Assembly (NCBI GenBank): GCA_023374025.1 | Contig: SIJG01000059.1 | Location: 925,248-989,247, forward strand | Reading direction: 5' to 3' | DNA from: Heterodera schachtii | Lineage: Eukaryota > Nematoda > Chromadorea > Rhabditida > Heteroderidae | Length of the DNA: 64,000 nt | Part shown: piece by piece, positions 43,615 through 56,279 of the stretch | Layout: every line of letters starts with the position of its first letter | How positions within the stretch are numbered: position 1 is the first letter of the stretch | Notes under the pieces: generated by a model | What the model was told of the DNA's origin: nothing | The model's database searches: none | The model's input: the letters and a program-made list of their open reading frames with translations, nothing else | Program-made: the position numbers and the translations under genes

Positions 43615-44927
43615 CCAAGAAAAAATAAGCACGACGACCAACTAATCCAAATTCGGACGTTTCGCCAACTCACCAAAAAAAAGACATTCCGCCAACTGAC
43701 ATTTCGCCAACTGGACAGCTATGACTGACTGACTATTTCTTGGTGAGAATATCAGAAATCATCGTAGTGCAAGACGGGTGGGGCGCGGACAGAATAATAC
43801 CGCGGTCGCGGATTCAAATCTCGCGGTCGCACATCGCGGAAAAGAAACGTCGCAAATCGCGGTCGCGTCCGCAAGAATCCCTACGTATCAGGGATGTTGC
43901 AAAAAAAAAAAACGAAAAGCGAAAGAGAAAAGGCGAAAGCGAAATGCCCAAAAAAGCGAAAAGCACAAAGGTGAAATTTTTTTTCCAAAAATATTCATAA
44001 TTGAACTCATAAATTTGGATATTGTGGTGCAAAAAATTTCCGGGAAAGCGGGTTATTAACTTTATATTTTTGAATCCCTTTATTAATTTTAACTTTTTGG
44101 GGCGTATTTTTCGAAAAAACTTTTTGGGCACAAGGGATGAAGAGGGAGGCCGGCGGGGGAGCAGGTCGTTTCCCCCCCGCCGTTTCCCCCAAAAATTTTA
44201 AGAATTTTATTAGTACGGAAATTTCAAGAAAAAAATTTTTTAAGAAAATTTTCAGTGATTTTTTAGAAAATTTTATAATGAACTACTAAGTTTTTTCAAA
44301 AATTTTATAAAAAATCGCTGAAAATTTTTTCAAAAATTTTTTTTCTTGAAATTTCCGTACTAATAAAATTCCTAAGAATTTTTTTATGAAAAATTTCTAG
44401 GTTTGACATTTTTTTTAAATTTTTTCGGGGGGGGGGGGAAACGACGTGGGGTGGAAACGACACGGGGGGAAAACGACGGGGAGAAATGAAGTGCACCCGG
44501 CGGCGGTGCCGATAGGCGCCGCCTGGAAAAAATTTGAATATTTGAATACAATACAATATATTTAACAGATTTTCAATCAAATCGGTCGGTTTGGGTTAAA
44601 AACCGAAATTTTTGGGTAAAATTTCCGGGAGCGGGATCGGGAGTTCAAAATTTTCCGTGACGGGAGTCCAGAACGGGAATGCCGTAAAAAGACCGCGAGA
44701 GTCCCGTTCCCGCCGGGCTCTAGCAAAAACAATAAAATTATATTTATGTTTAAACCCAATCTTTAGGGGGGTATCGCTTTTCAGCCAAAAAGCGAAAGCG
44801 AAAGGCCCAAAAAAGCGAAAAGCTAAAATTGGTCCTAGTGCATTTCTTAAATCCGCCAATGGATTTCAAAACAAAAAATGGGTAATATATAACCTGGCTC
44901 AACAAATTAATATTTCGTGATATCCAT
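43615..44927. other. Degenerate MITE debris with palindrome and GC hairpin
   Basis: Contains a CAGGGATGTTGC end at 43889 followed by GAAAAGCGAAAG words, a large inverted repeat at about 44204-44382, a poly-G run at about 44427, a GC hairpin at 44497-44525, a CGGGAACGG-word stretch (44620-44730) and a TTTAGGGGGGTA box at about 44755. No intact element or gene could be bounded. Confidence 0.55.
44204..44382. repeat. Large imperfect palindrome
   Basis: Two arms of about 80 bp read as inverted copies (AATTTTATTAGTACGGAAAT against ATTTCCGTACTAATAAAATT) around a short GAACTACTAAG centre. Possibly a MITE remnant; no target duplication seen. Confidence 0.8.
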
Positions 44928-46141
44928 TAGAGACCGGACAACAGGGGTCGGAGGGATCCCGAGTCGGGATCCTGATCGAATCCCGATCCCGATCAATCCC
45001 GAAGAATTTGAAAAAGCGTTCGGGACGGATCCCGAGTCGGGATCCCGACCGAATCTCGATCCCGATCAATCCCTAAGATTTTTTTTCGGGATCCCGCGGG
45101 ATTATCGGTATTTGCTAAAACTCAATTTTATTTTACATTTTGTGCAAAGTTTTGTTGAAATGCTTATCTAATATTGATAATTGATCAATTCAAGCGAGAA
45201 AAATAGGATGGGAATTATATCAGGTTTTTATAGAACTTTTTAAAATTAGAATATCATGCCCAAAAAAAACAGATTTTAGGATCAAAAATTAAAACATTTA
45301 ACAACATAACTTTAAGTAGTTTTTTTTTTCAATTTAATCAATTAATATTAATTTTATATTTTCTCCTATGATAATTGTAATAATTTTGAAAAAAATTAGC
45401 AAATCGTAAAGTGCATCGCAATCAAAAAATCCGATCTTTAACAATTTTTTTGCAACGAATTTTTTCAAAAACTTTCGGCGAATAAGGGGGGAGACCGGCG
45501 GTGCCGTTAGGCGCCGCCGGGAAAATTTTGAAAATTTGAAATGTAATTTGTTAACAGAATTATACAAAAACTGTCCATATTTTGTGATTTTGAACTAATT
45601 TATAAGAAAATAATGGGTTCTTGGGTTTGGTGATGCCAATTGGCACGAAGGAAAAATACGTAGAGAATAATAATTTTATTCTGAATTGGACAAAATTCTT
45701 ATAAATCGTTGTTCCATGAAATTACCTAATAAGATTTAAAATATGTAATGTTTTAGGAATTTTAAAAAATAATTTATGACAATTCTTTTTTGGAAGAAAT
45801 AAAAGTCACAAAATGGCCAACTTTTGCGTCAAATTTTGAAAATTTTAGTGGAATTTTGCAGATCCATAAAAATTTTTAGGGATTTGTAAAAATTTTTTAA
45901 GAAAAATTAGCAAATGAAAATATTTTTTAATTTAAAATTCAAGATCTTAATTAAAAAATGAAGATTTTCCGAAAAATTATCATGACTTCAATCCCGCGGG
46001 ATCCCGCGGGATTGGTAAAATGGTCGGGAGGCATCCCGGTTCGGGATCCCGATGAAATCACGATCCCGATCAACCCGATGAATTTAAAAAATCGCTCGGG
46101 ACGGATCCCGAGGTCGGGATCCCGATCCCGTCCGGTCTCTA
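44928..46141. mobile_element. hAT-like MITE 7 (CGGGATCC-word ends)
   Basis: 1214 bp, ends TAGAGACCGGAC inverted, perfect 8-bp duplication ATATCCAT (44920-44927, 46142-46149). The ends iterate GATCCCGAGTCGGG and TCCCGATC. One GC hairpin at 45491-45521 and a degenerate one near 45622. Confidence 0.9.
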
Positions 46142-46149
46142 ATATCCAT

Positions 46150-46560
46150 TCAATAGCTTTAATTGTTCTCCTTTAGATAATTTTTCAAAATTAACGCATT
46201 TTCCGGGAGCCAATTCTGTCACTATTTTTTCTCTCATCAGACCAACCATTATTACCATTGTAATTTTATTCCTATTTTTTGAGAAAAATTTCCGGGAACG
46301 GAAACGGAAAAATGAAAAAAAGCGGGACGGGATTTACAACTTTTTTCCCGTTCCCATAAAAATCCCGTCAGATAAAAAAGACGGAAACGAAATTCCCGGG
46401 TTTTCCCGCAGGAACCCGCCGTGCTTATTTAAGAATGACAATTTCTCTGAAATAATTATTGTTGCACCAATTCCTTTGAATTTGAATGTACCAATTTGCT
46501 CAGTGCAGCCAACCATGCCCATAACCAAATTAATACCAATGATAATTTAGTGTTTGGTCG
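46150..46560 (-). pseudogene. Exon-like minus-strand fragments, unknown gene
   Basis: Minus-strand frames look coding: VMGMVGCTEQIGTFKFKGIG (about 46445-46520) and MVGLMREKIVTELAPGKC, then NFEKLSKGEQLKLLN (about 46150-46250). Between them lie GGGAACGG words of a broken repeat. The second fragment would continue across MITE 7 but soon meets stops. I do not recognise the family. Confidence 0.3.
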
Positions 46561-46857
46561 ATTCACAAAAAAAAAAATGTAAAAATTGGGCGATTCAAAA
46601 AAGTGTAAAAATAAAAACAAAAATGCCACATTTTCTATGATTTTCATCAATAAAATCATTGCAAAAATTTGATGAAATTTGTTAACAGATTCGAAATGCA
46701 TTCATTTTCGTGAAAGAAAAATTTAACGAAAAGAAAAATTTTGAATAGATATTTGATTTTTTTATTCACCACGCTACAGTAAATTGGGTACGGTATGAGT
46801 GGAAAGACTTTGTTTGGACAAAATTAATTTGACTTCCAGAATTGGGACTAATGAATA

Positions 46858-47181
46858 TGTTCGGTCCCCGAAATGTCGAAGGGATGAACAAATAACAAAT
46901 TTATTGAAGAAAAATTAAATTAACAAATAAAATAGTCGGAGGACGGCGGAGGAGAGCAATTGGAAATGTGAACACAAATATAGAACTGAATGAATGAAAT
47001 GAGGGGAGGGCAAATGGTCACAAATACAATCAATGGAATGTGTCTGACAGAGAAAGGTCAGACACAATAAATAACAACAAATGAAATGAGTGAATGTGTC
47101 TGACTGTGAATGGTCAGACACAACAAATGGAAATGAACAAATTTAAATAAAATAAATGTCGTATCGGGTTCCACCCGAACA
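46858..47181 (-). repeat. Gypsy 3' LTR
   Basis: 324 bp, TGTTCGGGTG...CCGAACA on the minus strand; looks identical to the copy at 52633-52956. The GACAGAGAAAGGTCAGACAC and GACTGTGAATGGTCAGACAC stretches are an internal near-repeat. Confidence 0.95.
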
Positions 47182-47214
47182 CCTCCCCCTTTTGGCTCGT
47201 CCGGTGATCACTGA

Positions 47215-50200
47215 TCAGCTGGGCGAGTAGCGGATGGGTGCACGGCGTTGGCGAGACGGGTACCGGCGCTGAACCTGGTCCTCGATCAGCGGCGGCGGCA
47301 CAATGTTGCCTTCGTGGTCATCTGCCGGCGGGACTGCTGCTGGCACCTCATTCGCCTGTGCCGGTGGCAATGGCAATGCAAAGGCATCATTCAAGATCGC
47401 CAATGCTTCATCGCCATTGTTCGAATTTTGTCGGTTCCTCAGCTGATTCGCATGGAATCGCGACTTTGATCCGTCCGGAAATTGAACCTCAAAAATGACG
47501 CCAGAGCATCCCTTGATGACTCCGGGTCTCCAATTTTCAGAAGATCGATGCCTCGCAAAGATCTTATCACCAATTCCAAATTTCCGAGATTTGGTGCCAA
47601 ATCTTTTGTTGAATTTCTCTTCCATCGCCAAATCCCTAATCAATGGTCGAAATGGCGGCGGTTTCAACAAATCAAGCGTTGTCCTGGGCTTTCGTCCAAG
47701 CAGCATTTCAGCTGGGGACACCGAATTTGGAAGCGAATCGTTCGGAGTCGTTCTGTAGGTGATCAGAAATGTTTCCATGATCTCCTGATTTGGCATTCCT
47801 TCCCCTTTCAATTTTCGGAAAGCCCGCTTAAATGTGTCCACAAATCTTTCTGCCTGCCCGTTCGACATCGGATTATAGGGCGCAGAAAAGAGATGGGCGA
47901 TGCCATTCGCTGCTGTGAATTTGGCAAATTCCGAACTCGAAAATTGAGTTCCATTGTCTGAAACAATCGTTTCAGGAATGCCGTGGCGCGTGAACAAATA
48001 ACGCAATTTGTCAATTGTTGCGGTGGCCGAAGATGTTGTCATCTCAAATACCTCAGGGTACTTTGAGAACGAATCCACCACAATTAGGAACATTTTCCCA
48101 TAAAATGGCCCGGCGAAGTCGATGTGTATTCTTTGCCAGGGCTCGGATGACTTCGGCCACGAATGAAGGTTCACTTTGACGGGCGCCTTTGCAGCAGCCT
48201 GGCACGGCTCACAATTTTGCACAAATTCTTCGATGTTTTGGTCCATCTTTGGCCAAAATACATACTGACGTGCTAATTGCTTCATTCTCTTCATTCCTGG
48301 ATGGCCTTTGTGAAAGAGGTGAAGAATTTTGCTCTGAAAAATCTTCGGTATCACCACTCTTTCGCCATACATCAAGCAATCCTTGAGGATTGACAAATCA
48401 GTCATCCGACGGTGAAACAATCGGACAATTTCCTCTTCTTTGCTCAAATCTTTGTCGTTTGGCCAACCTTTTTGGACGAATTGAACGACCTTTTTCAACA
48501 AAGCGTCGTTTTTGGTGGCAAAAACCAAATCATGAAATTTTATCGGCAAATTTTTGGTGGCCAATTTCAGAAGATCTTCCATTTCCGACTCTTCTGTGAC
48601 GGAAGCGATCACTCGCTCATCTTCGTCGTCGGATCCTTTCGCAATCAGTCTTGAAAGGGCATCCGCGTGGCCAAAATCTTTGGTGTTCAAATATTCGATT
48701 TCAAAATCATAGGCCAATAGTATCAGCGACCAACGAATCAATCGATTGGCGCTACACTGCCTGATCCCCTTTTTATTTCCAAAAATGGCCAGGAGTGGTT
48801 TATGGTCCGTTTGAAGGACAAATTTACGGCCATAAATCATTTTATGAAATTTTTGCACGGCAAAAATTAATGCCAATCCTTCCTTCTCAATCTGGGCATA
48901 ATTCTTTTCCGCAGCATTGAGGGATTTGGATGCATGTGCAATGGCCTTTATCGTTCCGTCTGGGAAACGATGTGCAATGACTGCTCCGATCCCATGTTCA
49001 GATGCATCGGCCGAAACGATGATCTCCAAATTCGGATCATAATGAGTGAGCAACAAATTAGAAGTCAAAATCTCCTTCAATTTATCAAATGCTTTTCGGC
49101 AATTTTCGGCCCAATTCCATTCTGCGTCCTTCTTCAGCAGGTCGTCCAGCGGTTTTCTGACGAACCGCATGTTTTGCACAAATTGCTGGTAATGGTTCAC
49201 CATTCCCAGAAAGGAACGCAATGTAGAAAGATTCGTTGGTGCCGGCATTTCCGTAATTGCCTTAATCTTTGACTGGTCCGGCCTGCGTCCATTTTTGTCG
49301 ATGACGAATCCGAGGTACTTAATTTCCTCCTGGAAAAATGAGCACTTCGTCATCTTTACACGAAATCCGTAGGACTGCAGCCGGCTGAACACATCTTTCA
49401 AATGCTGAATGTGATCAGTAAATGATCGGCTTGCCACGATAATATCGTCCAAATAAGCCGTGGCAAAATTCAAGCCTGCGAGCATTTTGTCCATAATAGA
49501 CTGAAAAATGCTAGGCGCCGATTTAACGCCGAACGGTAAACGTTCCATGGCGAAATTGCCTTTGTGTGTTGAAAGTCCGCACAAATTCTTCGACTCATCG
49601 TCCAATTCCACCTGGAAGTACGCATCTTTGAGGTCAATCTGCGAAAAGAATTGTCCTCCATTTAATGTCGCAAATATGTCTTCCGGAATTGGTAGCGGGT
49701 GCTGGTAGTCAATCAAGGCATCATTCAACCCCGTTGAATAATCGATGCATAGGCGGGCACTTCCATCCGCCTTTTTCACTACCAAAATTGGTGCGGCCCA
49801 ATCCAAATGTTCGACTTTTCGAATGATTCCGAGGCCTTCGAGTCGGTCCAATTCACGTTCGATGACGTCTTTGGAATGATGTGGCACCGGTCTGGCCTTT
49901 CGGTAAATGGGCGCGACACCTTCCTTCAATTTGAGGTGCGCTTTTTCTTTGATGCAATGTCCAAGTGCATCTTCGAAAACACTCGGGAATTCTTTCCGTA
50001 ATTCCGAAATGTGCTTTCCAAATTGATCGATGGCTCTGCAGGAATTTATTCCATGTTCGCTGATCCTCAGCTTAATACCATCCAAAAATCCGAATTTGTC
50101 CATTGTTTGGCGGCTCAGCAAATTAAGCGATCCTCGCTTTGCCACGTAAAACGGTTCATTTTCAATCAAAATGCCACCAAATTCAAATGTGCCGAAGCCT

Positions 50201-52348
50201 TTCCCGATGAATCGAATTGGCGTTCCATCGAAGGCTCTTCCAATTTCACTGCACTTTTTGATCGGTGGGCTTCCAGCCTCCACATGTGAGTCTTCATCAA
50301 TGACATTCACGTCGGATCCAGTGTCAAGTGCAAATTGAATCGGCTTTTCGTTGAACCGAATTTTGGTCTTCAGCGAGTCCGCGTCATTTTTCGGATTTAC
50401 CATACCGATTTGCAAGTGACCAATTCGTTTGTTTCCAAACCTTTTGCCTTTGTTCTTCAAACGCCATTGCTGCACACTTTCACACTGCCTTTCAATATGC
50501 CCTGTGAAATGGCACTTTCGGCATTTGGCTTCAATTAATCGGCACTCGCTGCCCCAATGATCGGTAGCTCCACAACGCCAGCAATTCTTGTTTGCCTGCC
50601 GTTTCTCTGGCACTTTGGCAGATTGCATTTTCGGCGTGTTGTTGTGCTTCACCGGCCGATTCACGGCATTCACATTCCTCCAATTTGTTGGTGCCTCAAT
50701 GGCCTTTGCCTCCACAATTGTTGCCTGGAAATTAATCAGGTCTTCCACGACTCCGTCGTATGAAATGTTTGTTCCGTCCGCTGACAGCTTCGCCAAAATC
50801 CTTTGACGAAGAGCCGAATCGCTGTGCGATTTTAATGCAGTTAACAGCATAAGACAATTGAATTGCTCCTTATTCAGTTCACTGAACTTGAAATCGACGA
50901 GCAATTTTCGGTGCCGGTTGATGAAGCTGCGAAAATCTTCGCCTTCACTTCTCACCAGGGACGGGCGAAACTTCGAGCTTCGTGCTTCGAGCTTCGAAAA
51001 CTTCGCGTTTTTTGAGCTTCGAACTTCGAGCTTCGGCTTCGGGTAATTTACCCGAAGTTTCGGGAAAAATACACCCCTAAAGATTGAATTTTCGAAGTGA
51101 AAAATACACCCATAATGTTGGCTTATGGTACATTTTAATTTAAATATCATTATTAACTTTTTGTTTTTATCATAATTACATGGGTGCCCAGTGGGTTATG
51201 CTCTTGGATCCGTTCGAATTTTTGCGTTGGATCAGTTCTCCTCCAAAAAAATATAAAAGATAGGCTCAAAATCGGAAAATTTTTGTATTTTTTGCTTTAA
51301 TTTGTTAACATGATACGCCAAATTTCCAATTTTTCCTCCGGCGGCGCCTATCGGCACCGCCGTGCCCCAAAACTCCTATTTTTTCATAGAAAAATGACCC
51401 AAAATCGCAAAATTTGATAATTTTTAGTGAAAATCTCTTAGTAAATTGTATTCAAATTTTCAAAAATTTTCCCGCTCTTCTCACCGTTTTCGAATTTTAT
51501 TTCCGATTTGGCCCATCCCTGGTACCCACACTTTACACCCAAAAAAAAATTTTAAAAATACGCAGCAAAAAAAGTCGGGTGAAGCGTAAAATAAAAAAGT
51601 CGTTGCCTCGACTTAAAAACCGTGAAAGACTTAGAAATGACAAATTTTTGTTGAATTAAAATCAAAATTAAAAAATTATTCTGAAAAGCCTAAATTATAA
51701 TTTTTTGTTAATTAATTTTTAGTGAATACGAAAATTTTTTGAAAAAAAGTCTTTGTTAAGGAAAATTCTTTTTTCAAAAACTTCGTGCTTCGAGCTTCGA
51801 AAGCTTCGAAAACTTCGGGTTTTTTGGGTTTCGAACTTCGAACTTCGTGCTTCGAAAAAATTGGGCTTCGCCTTCGGCTTCGGCTTCGAGTGCCAAGCCG
51901 AGCTTCGCCCGTCCCTGCTTCTCACCGCTTTCAAGCACTCATATCGATCAATGAAGACCGATTGCGGACGTGCAAATAACTTTTCCATTCTTTGCACTGT
52001 CGCATCAAAATTAAAATCGGTCACTGCTGACGGCAGCACCGAACGGCTGTACTCACTGAACGCTGCTTCACTAAGCTTGTTCATGAGCGCCTTAACCTTG
52101 ATTCCGTCGGCGGCATTCGGCGCGGCGCAATCAAGCGCAAATTTGAAGCGCGAAATCCATTCGGATACTCGGCTCTTATCATCATTTTGCTCAAAAGCCA
52201 TGATGTCGGGAAGTGCCGGAATTGTTGTTGGCGCAAGTGCTTGTCCAGCCACGTTCTGCGTTTGATGTGTCAGCAATTGCTGAACCAATTGTTGCTGTTG
52301 CGCCAATGTGTCCATCAATTGTTGGATTGTCGCGTTTTGGTTGGCCAT
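47215..52348 (-). pseudogene. gag-pol: Gypsy Gag-Pol polyprotein, split by MITE insertion
   Basis: Starts at ATG 52348 (MANQNATIQQLMDTLAQQ, Gln-rich N-terminus) and ends at 47215. Codons run to 51926 and continue from 50947. The 962-bp MITE and its 8-bp duplication are the only interruption I see, so the element was probably coding-competent before. In order: Gag core (SEYSRSVLP, RYECLKAV); two knuckles (CWRCGATDHWGSEC, CRKCHFTGHIERQC); protease (FALDTGSDVNVI, about 50320); reverse transcriptase with YLDD (about 49450); RNase H (QTDHKPLLAIFG); HHCC region (GHPGMKRMKQLARQY); integrase with HIDFAGP (about 48115), VSDNGTQF (about 47960) and NGQAERFVDTF (about 47850); and a Pro-rich tail. No env or chromodomain seen. 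The Gypsy fragment in the BEL protease belongs to the same family. Confidence 0.92.
50956..51917. mobile_element. hAT-like MITE 4, copy 2 (inside Gypsy gag)
   Basis: 962 bp, reverse orientation and nearly identical to 36837-37798. Perfect 8-bp duplication CTTCTCAC (50948-50955, 51918-51925), matching the hAT nTnnnnAn preference. One GC hairpin at 51338-51366. Being inside a young Gypsy copy, its insertion is younger still. Confidence 0.93.
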
Positions 52349-52611
52349 TTTTCGTCGAAAAACCGCTCCTGGCGGAACCTCAACCGCCTGGGTTTATTGG
52401 TTTTTGTGTCGAGTAAAACCGCAACTGGCGGAAACCGCAACCGTATTGGTATCTAGGTTTTTTTTGTCGAATTTCACGATTAACCGCGCCTGGCGGATTA
52501 ATCGGATTGACGAAATTGGCTTGTTGAAAATAAGGTGCCTCCTGGCCGACCTTTTTGCAGACAAATTCAATAAATTGCACACAGCAATTTATTCAAATAG
52601 GCGTTGAGCTC

Positions 52612-52629
52612 AAATGTAGGGCGTCGCCA
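52612..52629 (-). promoter_or_regulatory. Gypsy primer-binding site
   Basis: TGGCGACGCCCTACATTT on the minus strand, 3 nt inside the 5' LTR (which ends at 52633). TGG fits a tRNA CCA end; TGGCGAC suggests tRNA-Arg by analogy with other Gypsy elements, not verified. Confidence 0.65.
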
Positions 52630-52632
52630 ATT

Positions 52633-52956
52633 TGTTCGGTCCCCGAAATGTCGAAGGGATGAACAAATAACAAATTTATTGAAGAAAAATTAAATTAACA
52701 AATAAAATAGTCGGAGGACGGCGGAGGAGAGCAATTGGAAATGTGAACACAAATATAGAACTGAATGAATGAAATGAGGGGAGGGCAAATGGTCACAAAT
52801 ACAATCAATGGAATGTGTCTGACAGAGAAAGGTCAGACACAATAAATAACAACAAATGAAATGAGTGAATGTGTCTGACTGTGAATGGTCAGACACAACA
52901 AATGGAAATGAACAAATTTAAATAAAATAAATGTCGTATCGGGTTCCACCCGAACA
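52633..52956 (-). repeat. Gypsy 5' LTR
   Basis: 324 bp, looks identical to 46858-47181, flanked outside by GAATA. Confidence 0.95.
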
Positions 52957-53339
52957 GAATATTGGATTCGTGATCAACGACCAAGAAAAGCACAGGAAAA
53001 TTGTTGTTTTACACGATTTATTTAAATATTTTAATTTATTTAAAAAGGCTTAAGTAAATTTTACAAATTTTAATTTCAAAATCATACGTATCACGGTAGA
53101 AAATACTTGGAACGACTTTATGTATTCATTAAAAAAACAATAAAATGTATTGAGTGATAAGAGATATTATCATCTTTTAGATGTAAGATCCCCTTCTGAA
53201 TGTTTAGAAATCGGGTTAATTCGATTTTTTGAAATGCTCTTAAAATTTTTCAGAAGGGGGCCTAATAAATAAAAAATTATTTGTTAGAACTAAATCTTGA
53301 TTTATCGCCTTTTGCATTTAAATTATTAAAGTATTTGCT

Positions 53340-53580
53340 TCCGTCGTCAGTACTGCCACCATTGGTCGAGGAGGATGCGGAAGTGGCAGAATTGGACGAG
53401 GAGGACACGGAAGTGGCACCACTGGACGAGGAGGATGCGGAAGTGGCACCACTGGACGAGGAGGATGCGGAAGTGGCACCACTGGACGAGGAGGATGCGG
53501 AAGTGGCACCAGTGGACGAGGAGGATGCGGAAGTGGCACCAGTGGACGAGGAGGATGCGGAAGTGGCACCATTGGTCTTC
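53340..53580 (-). repeat. 30-bp minisatellite with Ser/Ala-rich reading frame
   Basis: About seven units of GAGGAGGATGCGGAAGTGGC plus ten more bases. On the minus strand an open frame (53672-53277, no ATG) reads GATSASSSSS repeats followed by a Lys/Ser-rich end KGDKSRFSSNK and a stop, so it may be the last exon of a gene with a Ser-rich linker. The plus strand is also open (acidic DEEDAEVAPL repeats), as expected of a 30-bp period. Coding status is unclear. Confidence 0.5.
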
Positions 53581-54241
53581 AACAGGGAACGTTGAGAGTT
53601 AAGGGGGGAAAGAGAGGGTTGGAAATTTCCCCAGAAAATGCAATAAAACCGCGAAAAATGGGCGAAAAACAATTTTCTCTAAACAAAAATTCTCAATCCA
53701 TTTACAAATTTTTTTGAAAAATTCTTAGGCTTTGGAATTTCTAATTTTCAAAATTTTTTGTCAGCCAAATGAGTGTGAAAATGTCATCGCCTCAAAAAAA
53801 AATCATTTTTATTGCATCTGTGCGGCGCAAATTTCGCGAAACAAATCATGAAATTCAAAAATGCCTAAATATTTATAAAACATTGACAAAACCCCAACAA
53901 AAATATTGAAGAGTAATCAGAAAATTTGGAATAAATTGAAAAGTTTTTATTTTTGGTTTAATAATAGAAACCGGATTTTTATCGATTTATTTGCTTGAAA
54001 AAAGTATTCAGTGATTCTCATAAAAATCATTTTTCATTTCATTTTACATTGTTTTAGAACATTTTTGGGAAAAGGGACAATTTATTTCACTTTTTTGCGG
54101 CGCTTTTTCAAAAAAAAAAAAACTGAAAATTTCTCGGTCGGGTTTTTTCGGTCAAAAAGCAAAACCGAAAAAAAAAACCCGACCGGTCCGATCTCTACTA
54201 GTCAAGCAATGCCTGGATAACTAGGCAAATTGAAAGTCTTA

Positions 54242-56241
54242 TTATGAACGCATCTTGAAGGTGCGATTGATTAGCTTAATTACCACATCTTCATTTTGCT
54301 GCGGCTCGCTGTTCTGTTCCGGTTGTTCATCACCAGCAGAAGCAGGAACAGCTTTGGTTGTCGGACTCGTCGTCGGTGGTTCAGCAGGGTACTCAATGGG
54401 CGTCGACGGGGGCAACATTTCCGAATTTGGCAGCTGTTCTCGATAAAAGAATTTTCAAAAAAAAAAAAAAAAATTCCTTTTAATGAAAACAAAGGCAAGG
54501 CAATTAATGAAAGGTCCAGTGATTATTAACTCCGAGGTGGGGGACCTGGTAATTTGTTTTTAACCCTTTTTTATAGTGTAGAGATAGATAGATGGTCGTC
54601 GATTTGCTATTGTACGTTTTAGACTTTTTTGGATCCGATGCAAAAATATCTCAGAAACAAATTGATCCAAAATTTCAAAAATCGATTAAAAAAAAATGGT
54701 AAACTTTTAAAACGACGATCAACAAATATCACAATCATTATTATCATAAATAAATAAATAATTGAATAAATTACCGCTCTCAGCACGTTTTTCATGAAAT
54801 AGAGCATAAAAAACACGATAATTGCGGCTGCTACAAACAATGCTTTGAGAACAGTTGAAGTTTGTTCATCGGATTTTTGTGGTGCCGATGTTGTTGTCGG
54901 TGTTTCCGTTGTTGTTGTCGGTTTTTCCGTTGTTGTTTCTTCCGTTTCGCAGTCATCATCCAGCTCCTCAAGCTCATCGACAAACGAGGGCAGCGTCCCC
55001 TCTACGAAGCGCCGGCGACGAAACTGACATTTTGTAAAATGAAACAAGAAAAAATTGGGCATCGCCCTGGCGCACCCCTTGTTCATGTATGACCCATGGG
55101 TTTCTCTTGCATATCAACAATGTCTTACCATATAACCCCATGGGAGCAGGTCATGCATACATGAAAAAAAGGGGGGGGGGGGGAGGTCGACCCCCACCCA
55201 TTTCGCCAGCAAAGGGCCCAAAATGTCAGACGCACCGAGAGGGGGGGGGGGGGGGGGGGGGTAAAAGAGGGGGGGGAGGGGGGTCGCCGCCGAAGGGGAA
55301 AAGAGGGAAATTTCTGAAAATTTTGGCTATTTTCTTAACAAAAAATCATTAAAAATTTCCCCGGCGGCGCCTACCGGCACCGCCGGCCCCCCTGTTCGCG
55401 AAATTTTCTTAAAAAAAACCGCGCCGCGAAAAAAAAAACGGTTTTTGAAAAGCAAAAAAAAAAAAAAAGGTCGTCAAATTACATGGCTGGACCCAGGCCC
55501 GTATCTCCAGAAAAAAATTTCGGGGAGGGCACACCCGAAGAGCTTGCTTTTTTTTTTTGCTCTTCGGGGAAAATTTTTTTTTTTGTACTAGTGTTATTTT
55601 CAAAATCTTCAGCGCGGAGCCAAAAAAACAAAAAATACTAGCGGTTTTGCGCCGAAAAAGCACTATTTTTCCATTTTGGGCTCAAATTTTCAAAAAATAA
55701 TTGTCTAATTGGGGCCCGGCGGTGCCGATAGGCGCCGCCGGAAAAATTTTTGGAAAATTAAATGCGCTATGATAAGAAAATGTGCAAAATTTTCAGAAAA
55801 TTTGCCCATTTTTGCTTGAAACTTTTTTGGTTTTTCATTTCGGGGGGGGGGGGCACCCCACACCCCCCCCCCCTAAAAAAAAGGTGCAAATTTATTCAAA
55901 CAAAAAAAAATTATATGATTTTTTCCCATAAAAAAATTTTTTCGATTAAAATGCTATATTTAATTTCATTTTGTTTTCTACCTTGATGTTCATCACCGGC
56001 TCATGCGTGGTGGTCATATTTGGCAGCGGCGGTTGGTTGAAGGAGAGCCAAAGGGCGGACAGTGTTTTGGCCTTGCACAGTACGGTCTGCGTGTACGGTA
56101 GGTACTGTAGACTGTTGTCCGCCAGGTCCAGCACTTGGAGTTGCTGAACAACAACAACAAAAAATAAAGCTCGACAGGTTTTATCATAACACCTAAGGCT
56201 GTTTGTTGCCCCAATGTCAACGAAACCCAGCTCACCCCACC

Positions 56242-56279
<38 letters not shown>

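Larger units (their letters stand above)
46858..52956 (-). mobile_element. Full-length young Gypsy LTR retrotransposon
   Basis: 6099 bp with 324-bp LTRs at both ends (46858-47181, 52633-52956) that look identical, perfect TGTTCGG/CCGAACA termini and a 5-bp target duplication GAATA (46853-46857, 52957-52961). A polypurine tract AAAAGGGGGAGG lies at 47182-47193 and a primer-binding site beside the 5' LTR. One gag-pol frame, split by a 962-bp MITE. It inserted in exon-like sequence (after an acceptor CTTCCAG at about 46835). Confidence 0.95.

Noticed and set aside
47238..51046. Several plus-strand ORFs of 60-160 codons
   Set aside because: They are antisense shadows of the Gypsy gag-pol frame.
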